From Acidobacteriaceae bacterium (GTDB taxonomy: Bacteria; Acidobacteriota; Terriglobia; Terriglobales; Acidobacteriaceae), in NCBI GenBank assembly GCA_003134995.1, contig PLDC01000029.1, positions 186,001 to 250,000 on the forward strand: a stretch of DNA of 64,000 nt, read 5' to 3'. The notes beneath the pieces are model-generated. The model did no database searches. It saw only the letters and a program-made list of their open reading frames with translations, and was not told where the DNA came from. Shown piece by piece: positions 47,023 to 55,967 of the stretch. How positions within the stretch are numbered: the first letter of the stretch is position 1; each line of letters opens with the position of its first letter. Both the position numbers and the translations under genes were made by a program.

Positions 47023-47544
47023 ATGAAAACTACACAGGCATGGGCATGGCTGACCGCCGGAGTGCTGGCGTTGGGGTTGAATGGCTTTTATCATGACGGC
47101 GGCGCAGTTTGGGCGCACCGCATTGCCGATCAACTGGCTGAAAAGTCCGAGGCCGTGGCGGATTTGGCTTCGGAGCAGATTGACGGATTCATGGGAACGG
47201 CAAACCTGGTGGCTGCGCGGGACGAGACCGCCTCCTGCCGCTTGGCTGCTGCGATGGCGCGGTTCCAGTCCAAGTTCGCTCAGGTGCACACCACGATGGC
47301 GCACTTCGAAGATATTTCAGCCCGGCGAGAAGTGGCTTTGGCGCGGGCTGAGGTCACTCGGGCTCGGATCGAGGCGCGAGTTGTGCGAATGGCTCCGATT
47401 GCGTTTGATTCGGTGAGTGGTCCGGTTGTGATTTGTCCGCGAGTGCGGGTGAGCGTTCCGCGCATCGAAATTCCGAAGTTGCCAGTGATTCACATTCCGG
47501 CTCCGGTGGTGCATGTTGATCTGCCGGGTAATGGCCCGGTTTAG
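47023..47544 (+). CDS. Hypothetical exported protein
   Basis: Signal-like MKTTQAWAWLTAGVLALGLNGFYHDGGAVWA; followed by strong terminator. Confidence 0.6.
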   Translation: MKTTQAWAWLTAGVLALGLNGFYHDGGAVWAHRIADQLAEKSEAVADLASEQIDGFMGTANLVAARDETASCRLAAAMARFQSKFAQVHTTMAHFEDISARREVALARAEVTRARIEARVVRMAPIAFDSVSGPVVICPRVRVSVPRIEIPKLPVIHIPAPVVHVDLPGNGPV

Positions 47545-47563
47545 GCTTTCTCCTCCTGGAAAA

Positions 47564-47600
47564 GCGGGCGCGGCGAAACTTGCCGCGCCCGCCTTTTTTT
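47564..47600 (+). terminator. Rho-independent terminator
   Basis: GCGGGCGCGGC-gaaactt-GCCGCGCCCGC followed by CTTTTTTT; perfect 11-bp stem. Confidence 0.9.
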
Positions 47601-47629
47601 GTGCGGCCAACGTCGGTGGCAGCACCTGA

Positions 47630-49150
47630 CTACGGCACCTGGAAGGCGACGTTGCTGGTGAGCGTGGTGCCTGTGGACGTCGTCACCTTGACTACGCCGG
47701 TGGTGGCGCCGGTGGGCACTGTGGTGGTGATTTCGGTGCTCGAGGCGACTTTGAACGTAGCCGTCTTGCCGTTAAAGGTAACCTTGGTCGCGCCCGTCAG
47801 ATTGTTTCCCAGAATCTTCACTGCCGACGCGACTTTGCCGGAGGTCGGTAGGGTTTCCACGAACGGGCCGAGACCCACGGACAAGCTGAAGACCGTACCG
47901 TTGCAGGTGGCGCAGGTTTGGTAATTCGCCCCGCCTTCTGGAGTCACCCCGTAGAACGTTCCGCTGGTATCCTGGATGAGCCACGGCCCGGGTGGAAAGT
48001 CTGATGTGACGATGCCGTCGGTGCCGTCGAAGCTGTGCTCCGTGGTCAATGAACCGCTGGGGGTCATCCGGAAGATCGAGCCCAAATCGTTGGCCCCACC
48101 GGCTGCCGTCATGCCATAGAAGTTCCCGTCGGTGGCCAGCATTAGCGCCATGGGATAGTTGCCGTCAGCGCAGCCTGTTAGGTTGCAAAAGCTGTAAAGC
48201 GTGGTCAGCTTGCCGCTCGGGGTGATGGTGAAAAAGGTGCCTCCGCCGCCAAAGGCGCCGGTCCCGTCGGTGCCGGTTGCCCCATAGAGGTTCCCGTCGG
48301 CACCCTGAACCAGCGCCGCGTAGGGATGAGCGCCGTCGGGGCAACCTGAGACGTTGCAAAAGGTGTAAAGCGTCGAAAACTTACCTGCCTCAGTAATTTG
48401 AAAAATCGTGCCGGCGCCGTTAGCCCCGCCATTATGCGTGGCGCCGTAGAGATCTCCGTTCGTGCCTTGAACCAGTGCCGTATAAGGCCCGTTTCCATCC
48501 AGGCAGTCACTTTCCGAGTTCTCGGTTTCGCAAAACGAGTGCAGAATGGTAAACGCACCTCCCAGGGTCATCTTAAAAATCACGCCTTGGCCGTATGCTC
48601 CGTCTGTCTGCGTTGTCCCATAGAGGTCCCCGTTGCTGGCCTGCACCAGCGTCGCTTCGGGGCTCTGGCCGCAGACCGGTGGGTCCGCTGTGTTACAAAG
48701 GCCGGAGTCACCGACGCCAGTGAGAGTGCCGCTGGGAGTGACTTTGTAGACCTCCGTGTCCGCGTTTAGGAACAATGTCCCGTAGAAATCCCCGTTGGTG
48801 GCCAGCGCCAGCGCCGCGTTGTTTCCGCAGCAGGGCGCTGAGGCAGTGTTAAAGTTATCCAGGATCGTTTCCGTCCCGCTGGTGCTGATTTTGAACACTG
48901 TGCCGTAGTAGTCGCCGCCGCCGCCGTCGCCGTTCCCGCCGAACGCCGTGGTCCCGTACAAATATCCGTTGGTACCCTGCACCAGCCCATTGGGGTAGCT
49001 GCCGTCCGGTGGGTCGCCTTGTCCCCCTCCGAACGTGTGCAGCGAGGTAAAGGTTTGAGCCTGGGCCGGAACTGCAATGCCGGCGAGGGCCAGTATGAGC
49101 GCGAGTGTCGCCACCACGCGAATTGCTTTTTGCTGCCGAAAGTTCTTCAT
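47630..49150 (-). CDS. GloVer (choice-of-anchor tandem repeat) secreted protein with C-terminal IPT/TIG-like domain
   Basis: Signal peptide; repeated LVQGTNGxLYGxTxxGGxxGxGTIFxITxxGxxTTLYSF units; C-terminal KILGNNLTGATKVTFNGKTATF. Confidence 0.85.
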   Translation of the reverse strand: MKNFRQQKAIRVVATLALILALAGIAVPAQAQTFTSLHTFGGGQGDPPDGSYPNGLVQGTNGYLYGTTAFGGNGDGGGGDYYGTVFKISTSGTETILDNFNTASAPCCGNNAALALATNGDFYGTLFLNADTEVYKVTPSGTLTGVGDSGLCNTADPPVCGQSPEATLVQASNGDLYGTTQTDGAYGQGVIFKMTLGGAFTILHSFCETENSESDCLDGNGPYTALVQGTNGDLYGATHNGGANGAGTIFQITEAGKFSTLYTFCNVSGCPDGAHPYAALVQGADGNLYGATGTDGTGAFGGGGTFFTITPSGKLTTLYSFCNLTGCADGNYPMALMLATDGNFYGMTAAGGANDLGSIFRMTPSGSLTTEHSFDGTDGIVTSDFPPGPWLIQDTSGTFYGVTPEGGANYQTCATCNGTVFSLSVGLGPFVETLPTSGKVASAVKILGNNLTGATKVTFNGKTATFKVASSTEITTTVPTGATTGVVKVTTSTGTTLTSNVAFQVP

Positions 49151-49466
49151 TGAAGTCTCCTGGGATTACAAGTTCTCGAGTTGTCTGGGATCGGGCTCGG
49201 CGTGGCGGCGCTATTTGCAGACTGCGACGATGTGACTCCGAGCACGGGGGTCACTTTGTCTGAAAGCGGGGTAGGCGTCAATGCTCTGCGGCTCACGCCG
49301 CGCGCCCATGTAGTTCACGCGCTAAATGGTTTATTAGCAGATCGATAGGAGAACATCTCACGCGAAAAAACTGCCACCAACGGGGGATGAACCCGCCCGA
49401 AGGTGGGGGGCTGCGGCGGTTTCTCGCGTGGTAAACTGGCTACCCTCTCTCGGCCAGGCGAGCGAA

Positions 49467-51395
49467 ATGCATCCGACTGCCGCTCAAGACGACGTGGTTC
49501 GCTTCGGGATATTCGAGGCCGATCTGCGCTCGGGCGAGCTGCGGAGGAATGGGATCAAGGTAAAGATTCAGGAGTTGCCCTTCCGCGCCCTGAAGCTGCT
49601 GCTCAGCCGCGCCGGCGAAGTTCTCAGCCGCGAGGAATTCCGCAAGGCGCTTTGGCCGGATGACGTCTTCGTCGATTTCGATCACGGCATCAGCAGCGCC
49701 ATCAATCGGCTGCGGGATGCGCTGGACGACTCAGCTGACAATCCAATTTTCATTGAGACTGTGGAGCGCCGTGGCTATCGCTGGATTGCGCCAGTGCGCG
49801 GCGAGGCTCGGGTCACAGAAGTTTCCGCGAGCATCCCGGAACCGGTTCTGATTCCGGCAAAAAACGCTCCGGTTCAAGGTTCACCTGCACCTTCCCCACG
49901 ATGGAGGTGGGTCTGGGTGCTGTCTGCTTTCGCGTTGTTGCTAGTAGCTTGGACTTTCCGGCAGGGTTCGCGCGCCGCCAAAGCTAGCGCGAGATTGTTT
50001 AACGGCAGAGACTCCAGTGCTGTGTTGAGTCCAATCCGCTCGGTCGCGGTGCTGCCGTTGCAGAATTTCTCCAACGATGGCAGCCAGGAGTACTTCGTCG
50101 ACGGTATGACCGACGAACTGATCACCGATCTGGCGCAGATTCCTGAATTGAAGGTCGTCTCCCGGACTTCAATCATGCAATACAAGGGCGCGCACACACC
50201 ACTGCCGCAAATTGGACACGAACTTGGAGTAGACGCAGTGGTAGAAGGATCGGTGTTGCGGTCGGGCGACCGGGTGAGGATCACGGCCCAGTTGATCCGG
50301 ACGGCCACCGATCGCCACGTCTGGGCGCAAGCCTACGATGGCGACCTCAAAGATGTGCTCGCGCTGCAGGCACGCGTCGCCGAGGCGATTACAAACGAAG
50401 TAAAGCTGAACCTGACGGCTGAGGAAAGTGGCCGCCTGCGGCGTGGGCGTAGCGTGGACCCAGAGGCCTACGACCTTTACCTGCGGGGCCGCTACGCCTG
50501 GAGCCAGAGAAATGTGGAGGGATATGAAAAGGCGGTTGGGTACTTAAGCCAGGCAATCGCTAAGGATCCTAACTTCGCCCTGGCTTACGCCACCCTGGCC
50601 GACTGCCAGACGCTGCTTGGTTTCAACGGAAGCCCGACGGGGATGACTGAGGCCAAGGCAACTGCCGAGAAAGCTTTGCAGCTCGACGACACGCTGGCCG
50701 AGGCGCACACGTCGCTGGCCGTCACAAAGATTCTGCTGGATTGGGATTGGGCGGGGGCCGAGCGCGAGTTCCATCAGGCGCTTCATCTGGATCCTAATTC
50801 CGCGCAGGCCCACCATTGGTACGGCAATCTGCTGCTGGGTCCGGAAGGACGGCATGAGGAAGCGATTGCGGAGCTGCAGAGCGCCCACGAACTGGATCCG
50901 CTCTCAGCGATTATCAGCACTGACACTGGATTCGCTTATTATCTCGCTGGCCGTTACGACGCAGCGCGCGAAACCTACCAGAAAGTTTTGGCCGCGCACC
51001 CCAACTTCCCGCCTGCGCTCTTTTATCTGGGAAAATACTACGATCAGACCGGCCAACGCGACCTGGCCGTCAAAGTGGGCATTCAGAACTCCCGCCTTGC
51101 GGGGCTGCCGGAAGTGGCCCGGCATCTGCAGCAACTCTACGATCAGGGCGGGTACCAGGCCGTTGCGGATGCACAGGCTAAACGCGGGTCGGCCAGCGGG
51201 GCAGGCGTGTGCGAATTGGCCGCGAATAATGCTTTACTTGGCAGAAATGCGGCAGCTCTGGATGCGCTGGAACGATGTAATCGCACGAACGGCAGAGTCG
51301 CGCTCCTCTATCTGAAGGTCGACCCGGCTTGGGCGAACCTACGCTCGGAACCTCGATATCAGGAATTGCTGCGGCGGATGCATTTACAAGAGTGA
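49467..51395 (+). CDS. Winged-helix (OmpR/CadC-type) transcriptional regulator with TM segment and TPR repeats
   Basis: VRFGIFEADLRSGELRRNGIKVKIQELPFRALKLLLSRAGEVLSREEFRKALWP...RRGYRWIAPV; TM WVLSAFALLLVAWTF; VAVLPLQNFSNDGSQEYFVDGMTDELITDLAQI; TPRs. Confidence 0.88.
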   Translation: MHPTAAQDDVVRFGIFEADLRSGELRRNGIKVKIQELPFRALKLLLSRAGEVLSREEFRKALWPDDVFVDFDHGISSAINRLRDALDDSADNPIFIETVERRGYRWIAPVRGEARVTEVSASIPEPVLIPAKNAPVQGSPAPSPRWRWVWVLSAFALLLVAWTFRQGSRAAKASARLFNGRDSSAVLSPIRSVAVLPLQNFSNDGSQEYFVDGMTDELITDLAQIPELKVVSRTSIMQYKGAHTPLPQIGHELGVDAVVEGSVLRSGDRVRITAQLIRTATDRHVWAQAYDGDLKDVLALQARVAEAITNEVKLNLTAEESGRLRRGRSVDPEAYDLYLRGRYAWSQRNVEGYEKAVGYLSQAIAKDPNFALAYATLADCQTLLGFNGSPTGMTEAKATAEKALQLDDTLAEAHTSLAVTKILLDWDWAGAEREFHQALHLDPNSAQAHHWYGNLLLGPEGRHEEAIAELQSAHELDPLSAIISTDTGFAYYLAGRYDAARETYQKVLAAHPNFPPALFYLGKYYDQTGQRDLAVKVGIQNSRLAGLPEVARHLQQLYDQGGYQAVADAQAKRGSASGAGVCELAANNALLGRNAAALDALERCNRTNGRVALLYLKVDPAWANLRSEPRYQELLRRMHLQE

Positions 51396-51547
51396 CCCGT
51401 TCTTACGAACTTAATTCTTACGAACCCTGGTTCTTACGAATCTGGTGCAGCCTGTGCAAAAGAACCAACATTTTGTCTATCTCTCGCCGCGAAAAAAAGT
51501 TATAGTTTGAAAGCTCAGCGATTCCTCTACGACAACTGAACCTACTG

Positions 51548-52852
51548 ATGGCGCGGAAATCGAGCCCCACCATCTTGCAGGAGGAGTTGTACCCACCCAG
51601 CGCTGCGCATTTGCGCGAAGGCGACGCGCGCGAGGATATTGACGACGCGCGTCTGCTCGATCTGGATGCGGATGAGGAATCTCCCTTTTTACGCGGGCAA
51701 AAGCGGGTCTCCGCTCGCCGAAGTACTCTTCCGAAAAAAACCGCGAACAATTTGCTGTGGGCTGCCGTGGCGGCCGGCGCGATCTGCATTGCGGGCTTAG
51801 GCGCCGCATGGCTGTATCACTACGGCGAGCACTCGTGGCGCTTCCGCGTGGAATCGAGCGACAACATTGAAGTCACGGGCATGCAGAACGTGAGCAAGTC
51901 GCAGATCATGGAAGTGATGGGCTCCGACATCGGGCGCAACATCTTTTTCATTCCGCTGGCGCAGCAGAAGGCGCAACTGGAGCAGATTCCGTGGGTGGAA
52001 TCGGCCAGCGTGATGCGCTTCGTTCCCAACCGTCTCAAGGTCGAAATTCATGAGCGCACGCCGGTCGCGTTCGCGCGAGTCGGACCGCGCATGTCGTTGA
52101 TCGACGCCGGTGGAACGCTGATGGAACTGACGCCGAAACATAAATATTCCTTTCCGGTGATTCTGGGAATGAATGCGGGCGAGCCGCTTTCGACGCGGGC
52201 TCCGCGGATGAAAACTTATGCCGAGATGGTGCGCGAACTGGATTCGAGCGGCGGGCGCTATTCGCAGGATCTCAGCGAAGTGGATCTTTCCGATCTGGAA
52301 GATGTGAAAGTGCGAGTGAATGACGCTGCGGGAGACGTTCTCGTGCATCTCGGATCATCGGATTATTTGCGCCGCTACAAAATCTATGTGACCCACGCTC
52401 AGGGCTGGCGGCAGCAATTTCAAAAGCTGGAGTCGGTGGATCTGCGCTACGAAAACCAGATCATCGTGAATCCGGAATTGCAGCGAACCGTGAAGACTAC
52501 TGCGTTGACTCCGGTCGCGGCGAAGGCCGCGGCAGCGGCCGGAGTGAAGCCGGCAGCGCTGGTCACTCGTTTGCCGCCGCATGACCGTACGTTGCCCAAG
52601 CCGGCGTTTGAATTGACGGAGAAAAAACTTGATCCGAAGGCGGGCGCCGTTACGAAGAAAGCAGCGGCCACTAAACCTAAAGTCAAGAAAACCGCGGCTA
52701 AGGGGAAAGCTGCCGCTGGCGCGAAGAAGGCGGCGCAACCAGCGAGGCCGGTGAAATCCGTCGTGGCGAAGAAGTCTTACGCCGGAAGCGCGGGTTCGAA
52801 GCCGAGTGCGGCGGTCGCCAAAACTCAGGCGGCTCAGGGGCCGAGCCAGTGA
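51548..52852 (+). CDS. ftsQ: Cell division protein FtsQ/DivIB with long Lys/Ala-rich C-terminal tail
   Basis: TM segment, POTRA-like FRVESSDNIEVTGMQNVSKSQIMEVMGSDIGRNIFFIPLAQQKAQLEQIPWVESASVMRFVPNRLKVEIHERTPVAFA; upstream of ftsA. Confidence 0.9.
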   Translation: MARKSSPTILQEELYPPSAAHLREGDAREDIDDARLLDLDADEESPFLRGQKRVSARRSTLPKKTANNLLWAAVAAGAICIAGLGAAWLYHYGEHSWRFRVESSDNIEVTGMQNVSKSQIMEVMGSDIGRNIFFIPLAQQKAQLEQIPWVESASVMRFVPNRLKVEIHERTPVAFARVGPRMSLIDAGGTLMELTPKHKYSFPVILGMNAGEPLSTRAPRMKTYAEMVRELDSSGGRYSQDLSEVDLSDLEDVKVRVNDAAGDVLVHLGSSDYLRRYKIYVTHAQGWRQQFQKLESVDLRYENQIIVNPELQRTVKTTALTPVAAKAAAAAGVKPAALVTRLPPHDRTLPKPAFELTEKKLDPKAGAVTKKAAATKPKVKKTAAKGKAAAGAKKAAQPARPVKSVVAKKSYAGSAGSKPSAAVAKTQAAQGPSQ

Positions 52853-52901
52853 AAATTCGATTTTATAACGGCGTAGGGAATTCATTGGGGACTCATAGCT
52901 A

Positions 52902-54113
52902 ATGGCGAATCAGCAGGGAAATTTCTTGACAGCGATTGACGTGGGCAGCGCGAAGACTTGCGCGCTCATGGTAGAGGTTGGCGACGGCGGGCTGCGCTAC
53001 CGCGGGCACGGAGTAGCACCATCGCGCGGCTCGCGCAAAGGCGTGATCGTAGAACTGGACAAGGCAGTCGCGGCCATTCAGAAGGCAGTAGAAGCAGCCG
53101 AAGATGTGGCGGGTGCGGCGGTGGAGCATGCCATTGTGGGCATCGGGGGAGCGCATATTCGTGGAGTGAATAGCCATGGTGGCATCAGCCTGGGCACGCG
53201 TCCGCGGGAGATTGGCCGAGACGAGATCAAGCAGGCAGTGGATCGGGCGCGGGCAATTCCGCTGCCGGCGGATCGCGAAGTTCTGCACCTGCTGCCGCAG
53301 GAATTTATTCTCGACGATCAGGCTGGCGTGCACGATCCGCTGGGCATGATGGCGGCGCGGCTTGAGGTGCGCGTGCATCTGGTGACGGCGGCGACGAGCG
53401 CGGCGCAAAACGTGATAACCGCCGTGAACCGGGCCGGCGTCCACGTGGATGATACTGTCTTCGAACCGCTGGCAGGGGCTGATTCCGTGTTGCGTGCCGA
53501 CGAACGCGAAATGGGAGTTTGCCTCGCTGACATCGGCGCGGGATCGACGGAGCTGGTTGTATTTTTGCTGGGCGCGGTCGCTTTCACGGGAGTGATTCCC
53601 GTAGGCGGCGACCACTTTACCAGCGACTTGTCGGTAGGCATGTGCACGCCGCTGGCGGAAGCAGAAAAAATCAAGAAGGCTCACGGAAACGCGATCGTCA
53701 CGTTGATTCCCGAAGGGAACGAAGTGGAAGTTCCATCTGTGGGCGACCGGCCTTCGCGTTTGCTGCCGCAACGATTGGTGGCGGAAATTCTCGAGCCGCG
53801 CGCGCGAGAGCTGTTCGAAATGATGCGCGAGACTCTTCGTCAGAGCGGCATGTTCGATGCATGTTTAGCGGGCATTGTGCTCAGCGGTGGAGGTTCGCGA
53901 CTGCCGGGAATTTTCGATGTGGCCGAGTCGGTGCTGCGGCGTCCAGTGCGGTTGTCATGGCCGACGCCTCTGGCCAGGATGCCCGCGACTTTGGCTGAGC
54001 CGGAGTATGCGACCGTGCTTGGCATGGCGCATTACGGGCAAAGAGCGCGAGTAGCGCGCGGGTTTCAAGGCGATCGGTGGGGATCGAGATTGAAGGCGAT
54101 GTTAGTGGGATGA
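52902..54113 (+). CDS. ftsA: Cell division protein FtsA
   Basis: FLTAIDVGSAKTCALM, VGIGGAHIRGVNSHG, ADIGAGSTELVVF, IVLSGGGSRLPGI. Confidence 0.95.
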   Translation: MANQQGNFLTAIDVGSAKTCALMVEVGDGGLRYRGHGVAPSRGSRKGVIVELDKAVAAIQKAVEAAEDVAGAAVEHAIVGIGGAHIRGVNSHGGISLGTRPREIGRDEIKQAVDRARAIPLPADREVLHLLPQEFILDDQAGVHDPLGMMAARLEVRVHLVTAATSAAQNVITAVNRAGVHVDDTVFEPLAGADSVLRADEREMGVCLADIGAGSTELVVFLLGAVAFTGVIPVGGDHFTSDLSVGMCTPLAEAEKIKKAHGNAIVTLIPEGNEVEVPSVGDRPSRLLPQRLVAEILEPRARELFEMMRETLRQSGMFDACLAGIVLSGGGSRLPGIFDVAESVLRRPVRLSWPTPLARMPATLAEPEYATVLGMAHYGQRARVARGFQGDRWGSRLKAMLVG

Positions 54114-54115
54114 AG

Positions 54116-54226
54116 CAGTGGTCAGTGATCAGTGGTCAGTGGTCAGCAAAAGTCAAAACCAAGAGCGCGGGCCCAGGTTCTACTGGCCACTGACCACTAG
54201 CGACTGACCACTAGCCACTGACCAGT
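54116..54226. repeat. Heptamer-word hairpin element ftsA-ftsZ
   Basis: AGTGGTC AGTGATC AGTGGTC AGTGGTC AG ... CTGGCCACTGACCACTAGCGACTGACCACTAGCCACTGACCAG. Confidence 0.9.
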
Positions 54227-54278
54227 TCTGTACAAGCGGCACACAGCGGACACGAAATTTATACCAAGGTGGAGAATT

Positions 54279-55586
54279 ATGACAAACGATTCGAGCATTC
54301 GCATCAGCTTCAACGAAGAGCCTCTCAACGATGCCAAGATCAAGGTGATCGGCGTGGGCGGCGGGGGCGGCAACGCAGTCAACCGCATGATCGATGCCGG
54401 CGTGGAGGGCATTGAGTTCATTGTCGCCAACACCGACTTGCAGGCGCTGCGCTTGTCGCGCGCGCCGGTGAAGCTGCAACTCGGCGTGAAGCTCACCAAC
54501 GGGCTGGGTGCGGGCGCGAATCCGGAAGTCGGACGCAAGGCCGCGCTCGAAGACTCCGACAAAATTATCGAAGCGCTCGAGGGCGCCGACATGGTCTTCG
54601 TTACGACGGGCCTTGGCGGCGGCACGGGCACGGGTGCGGCTCCGATTATTGCATCGCTGGCCTGCGAGATGGGAGCGCTCACCGTGGCCGTGGTCACAAA
54701 GCCGTTTTCGTTTGAAGGCAAGCGGCGCATGACGCAGGCAGAAAAAGGCATTGCCGAGCTGATGGAATCGGTGGACACGACGATCGTCATCCCCAATGAA
54801 AAGTTGCTTGCCGTCGCCGAGAACGCGGGATTTTTCGAGTCGTTCCGCATCGCCGACGACATTCTGCGCCAGGGCGTACAGGGAATTTCCGACATCATTA
54901 CGATTCCCGGCATCATCAACCGCGACTTTGCCGACGTGAAAACAATCATGGCGCGCATGGGTTACGCCGTCATGGGCACGGCGACGGCGACGGGCGCGAA
55001 TCGCACGACGGAGGCGGCGCAGCGGGCGATTGCGTCTCCGCTGCTCGAAGCCGGCGCGATCGATGGAGCGCGCGGCATTCTGATCAACATCACCGGCTCG
55101 ACCTCGCTGAAGCTGGCCGAAGTGCAGCAAGCCTGCATGATCATCCAGAGCGCGGCCCATGAGGACGCCAACATTATTTTCGGCGCGGTCATGGACGAGA
55201 AGATGAAAGACTCGGTAAAGATCACGGTGATTGCCACCGGCTTCCGGGAAGTGAGCCGGGCAGGCTTCGATCGGGCACATCAGCGGCCGATCGAAGTCCA
55301 TCACTCATTCTCGGCGTCGCACGAGGATGCGATGGGCTTCGCTGATACGGATTTTCCCGATCCCGTGGGCCCGGCGCCGGCGGCATTTGCCGAGCCCTAT
55401 CATGATGCGACGCCGGACAGAATGATGGAAGAGCCGAGGATGGCAGAATCGTCCACTGCGGCAATGGCTCATTCAGGGGCTGAAGTGATCTCGCTCGACA
55501 CCATGCGAACCGCCATGGTCGCGAACTTCGAGCAGGATGACTTGGACGTTCCCGCATTTATGCGCAAGCGCGGCGAAGTGATGTAA
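54279..55586 (+). CDS. ftsZ: Cell division protein FtsZ
   Basis: [40 protein letters not shown] tubulin signature; C-terminal [13 protein letters not shown] conserved peptide. Confidence 0.98.
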   Translation: MTNDSSIRISFNEEPLNDAKIKVIGVGGGGGNAVNRMIDAGVEGIEFIVANTDLQALRLSRAPVKLQLGVKLTNGLGAGANPEVGRKAALEDSDKIIEALEGADMVFVTTGLGGGTGTGAAPIIASLACEMGALTVAVVTKPFSFEGKRRMTQAEKGIAELMESVDTTIVIPNEKLLAVAENAGFFESFRIADDILRQGVQGISDIITIPGIINRDFADVKTIMARMGYAVMGTATATGANRTTEAAQRAIASPLLEAGAIDGARGILINITGSTSLKLAEVQQACMIIQSAAHEDANIIFGAVMDEKMKDSVKITVIATGFREVSRAGFDRAHQRPIEVHHSFSASHEDAMGFADTDFPDPVGPAPAAFAEPYHDATPDRMMEEPRMAESSTAAMAHSGAEVISLDTMRTAMVANFEQDDLDVPAFMRKRGEVM

Positions 55587-55590
55587 AGGC

Positions 55591-55687
55591 AGTGGTCAGT
55601 GATCAGTGGTCAGTGGCCAGTGAAACCGTGTGGGTAACCTTGATCTAATTTTGCTGACCACTGATCACTGAACACTGACCACTGCTT
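55591..55687. repeat. Heptamer-word hairpin element downstream of ftsZ
   Basis: AGTGGTC AGTGATC AGTGGTC AGTGGCC AGTG ... CTGACCACTGATCACTGAACACTGACCACTGCTT. Confidence 0.9.
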
Positions 55688-55909
55688 CAAAGTGGAAAAC
55701 ATTTGCGCCAGTGCGCCGTATCTTTTCAGTAACTAGGTAACGGTTACTGGAGGCTCTGGGCCGAAAGTAATTCCCGTTTAAGTACTTGTTCCGTAATGGG
55801 TTAGATCAAAATTGGCGTTTGCTTCAAGAAAAACTTTGTTATTGCCTCAAACGCTATAAGTCCCGTAATATCGCGAACATGGGCGAGATCGCCGGCCAGA
55901 GCTGGCCAC

Positions 55910-55925
55910 TGGCAGGCTTCTTGCA
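55910..55925 (+). promoter_or_regulatory. Candidate sigma-54 (-24/-12) promoter
   Basis: TGGCAGGCTTCTTGCA with GG-N10-GC spacing matching the TGGCAC-N5-TTGCW consensus, ~43 nt upstream of the first ATG of the transpeptidase gene. Confidence 0.45.
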
Positions 55926-55967
55926 TCGAAGTAGTTAGGAAATCCGGCCAAGCAGGGAACAAACAAG

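Noticed and set aside
54116-54226. Heptamer arrays as CRISPR or transposon ends
   Set aside because: Period 7-8 nt with no spacers and no target duplications or transposase; better described as short-word tandem hairpins.
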